From Batillaria attramentaria (lineage: Eukaryota; Mollusca; Gastropoda; Batillariidae), in contig JACVVK020000200.1 of NCBI GenBank assembly GCA_018292915.2, positions 705,001 to 769,000 on the forward strand: 64,000 nucleotides of DNA, read 5' to 3'. The notes under the pieces were generated by a model. That model worked only from the letters and a program-made list of their open reading frames with translations. It was not told the origin of the DNA and did no database searches. Below are positions 63,481 to 64,000 of the stretch, one piece after another. The translations under genes and the position numbers were made by a program. Numbering within the stretch: the first letter of the stretch is position 1; each line of letters starts with the position of its first letter.

Positions 63481-64000
63481 AATGTAGAGCTATGTCAGTA
63501 TTTATTTTTAACTTTATTGTTACAAAACTTTATTGTCCCCAAAAGCACAGGGCCATAGGAACATTTTTTTTCTTTTTTTCCGATTTATGTGCTTGTTGTT
63601 ATTTTTGTGTGTGTGAGATATATTTGTTTGGTTGTGTTCTTGTTTCTTTCAGTTGTTTTTTTTGCATTGGTTCTTTTTTGCTGTCCACATTTCCTGTCAT
63701 TTTTTTTAAACTGGAAATAGCATTTAGAGAATAACATCAAAGACCAAGTATCTAATATTTTCTATACAACGCCATAGAAAAAATATTTCTTCAAAATTAA
63801 GTAAGTGTCCATGACATGAAAACTAGTTGCCACCTTTGGCTTTCAGCGTACTTCAAGTAGACAGTCAAGACTGAGTACCAGTGTCTCAAATCATGACCCT
63901 TGAAACAACAAAAACAGCAGAAGACTAACAGTTCTCAGGCTGGTCTAAGGAGTGACACAAAAAACAGGAGCAAAGTGATGTCCAAGATTCATTATATAAA
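63481..64000. other. No gene recognised
   Basis: T-rich low-complexity sequence. Nothing else seen. Confidence 0.5.

Overview
The window is invertebrate animal genomic DNA, most likely from a marine gastropod or related mollusc. This is inferred from GT-AG introns, very dense (TG)n/(TCTG)n/(ATT)n microsatellites, many tRNA-derived SINEs, several LINE classes, short MITEs, and a GRL101-type (LDLa + LRR + rhodopsin-like) receptor of the kind known from snails. The species cannot be named from sequence alone. Most predicted ORFs over microsatellites and SINEs are not genes, and many start at GTG or TTG.

Layout. 1-809: 5' end (LTR, primer-binding site, gag start) of a minus-strand Ty3/gypsy element that runs off the left edge. 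2489-18720: one large minus-strand gene fragment made of at least 27 intact small exons, nearly all symmetric phase-1 exons of 69-150 bp coding four-cysteine extracellular modules, followed by a CUB-domain exon. The gene has grown by tandem duplication at several scales: a two-exon ~500-560 bp unit at 3.5-5.3 kb, and ~4.5 kb multi-exon blocks at 5.3-8.5, 10.66-15.2 and 15.2-16.6 kb. Almost every short intron carries (TG)n(TCTG)n. Two transposon-like insertions (8539-10655 and 11515-12601) sit in single duplicates, and the sister duplicates preserve the empty sites.

19-31 kb is gene-poor and repeat-rich. It holds a frameshifted integrase-derived (KRAB-A-domain-containing-2-like) fragment, SINEs, and a locally duplicated segment set with a hAT-like 1638-bp insertion and its empty paralogous site. 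32388-35687 is a complete RTE-like LINE with an intact 1002-codon ORF and a perfect 12-bp target duplication. 35.9-36.7 kb is a frameshifted copy of the 7TM exon of the receptor at 51.7-56.7 kb. 38-50 kb is a transposon graveyard: nested RNase H LINEs, Harbinger-like MITEs and transposase N-termini, a Penelope-like relic, a TA-flanked MITE inside a LINE ORF, and LINE 3' ends. 50.3 kb holds a complete THAP domain.

51697-56660 (+) is a two-exon ~1362-residue GPCR with CUB-like, LDLa, C-type-lectin-like, LRR and 7TM regions. 57854-61442 (+) is a two-exon 740-residue ankyrin-repeat/SOCS-box (ASB-like) protein, a probable Cullin-5 substrate receptor. 61.5-64 kb is repeats. No CRISPR, rRNA or genuine tRNA gene is seen. 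The genes do not form an operon. The only clear functional link is the receptor and its pseudogene copy.
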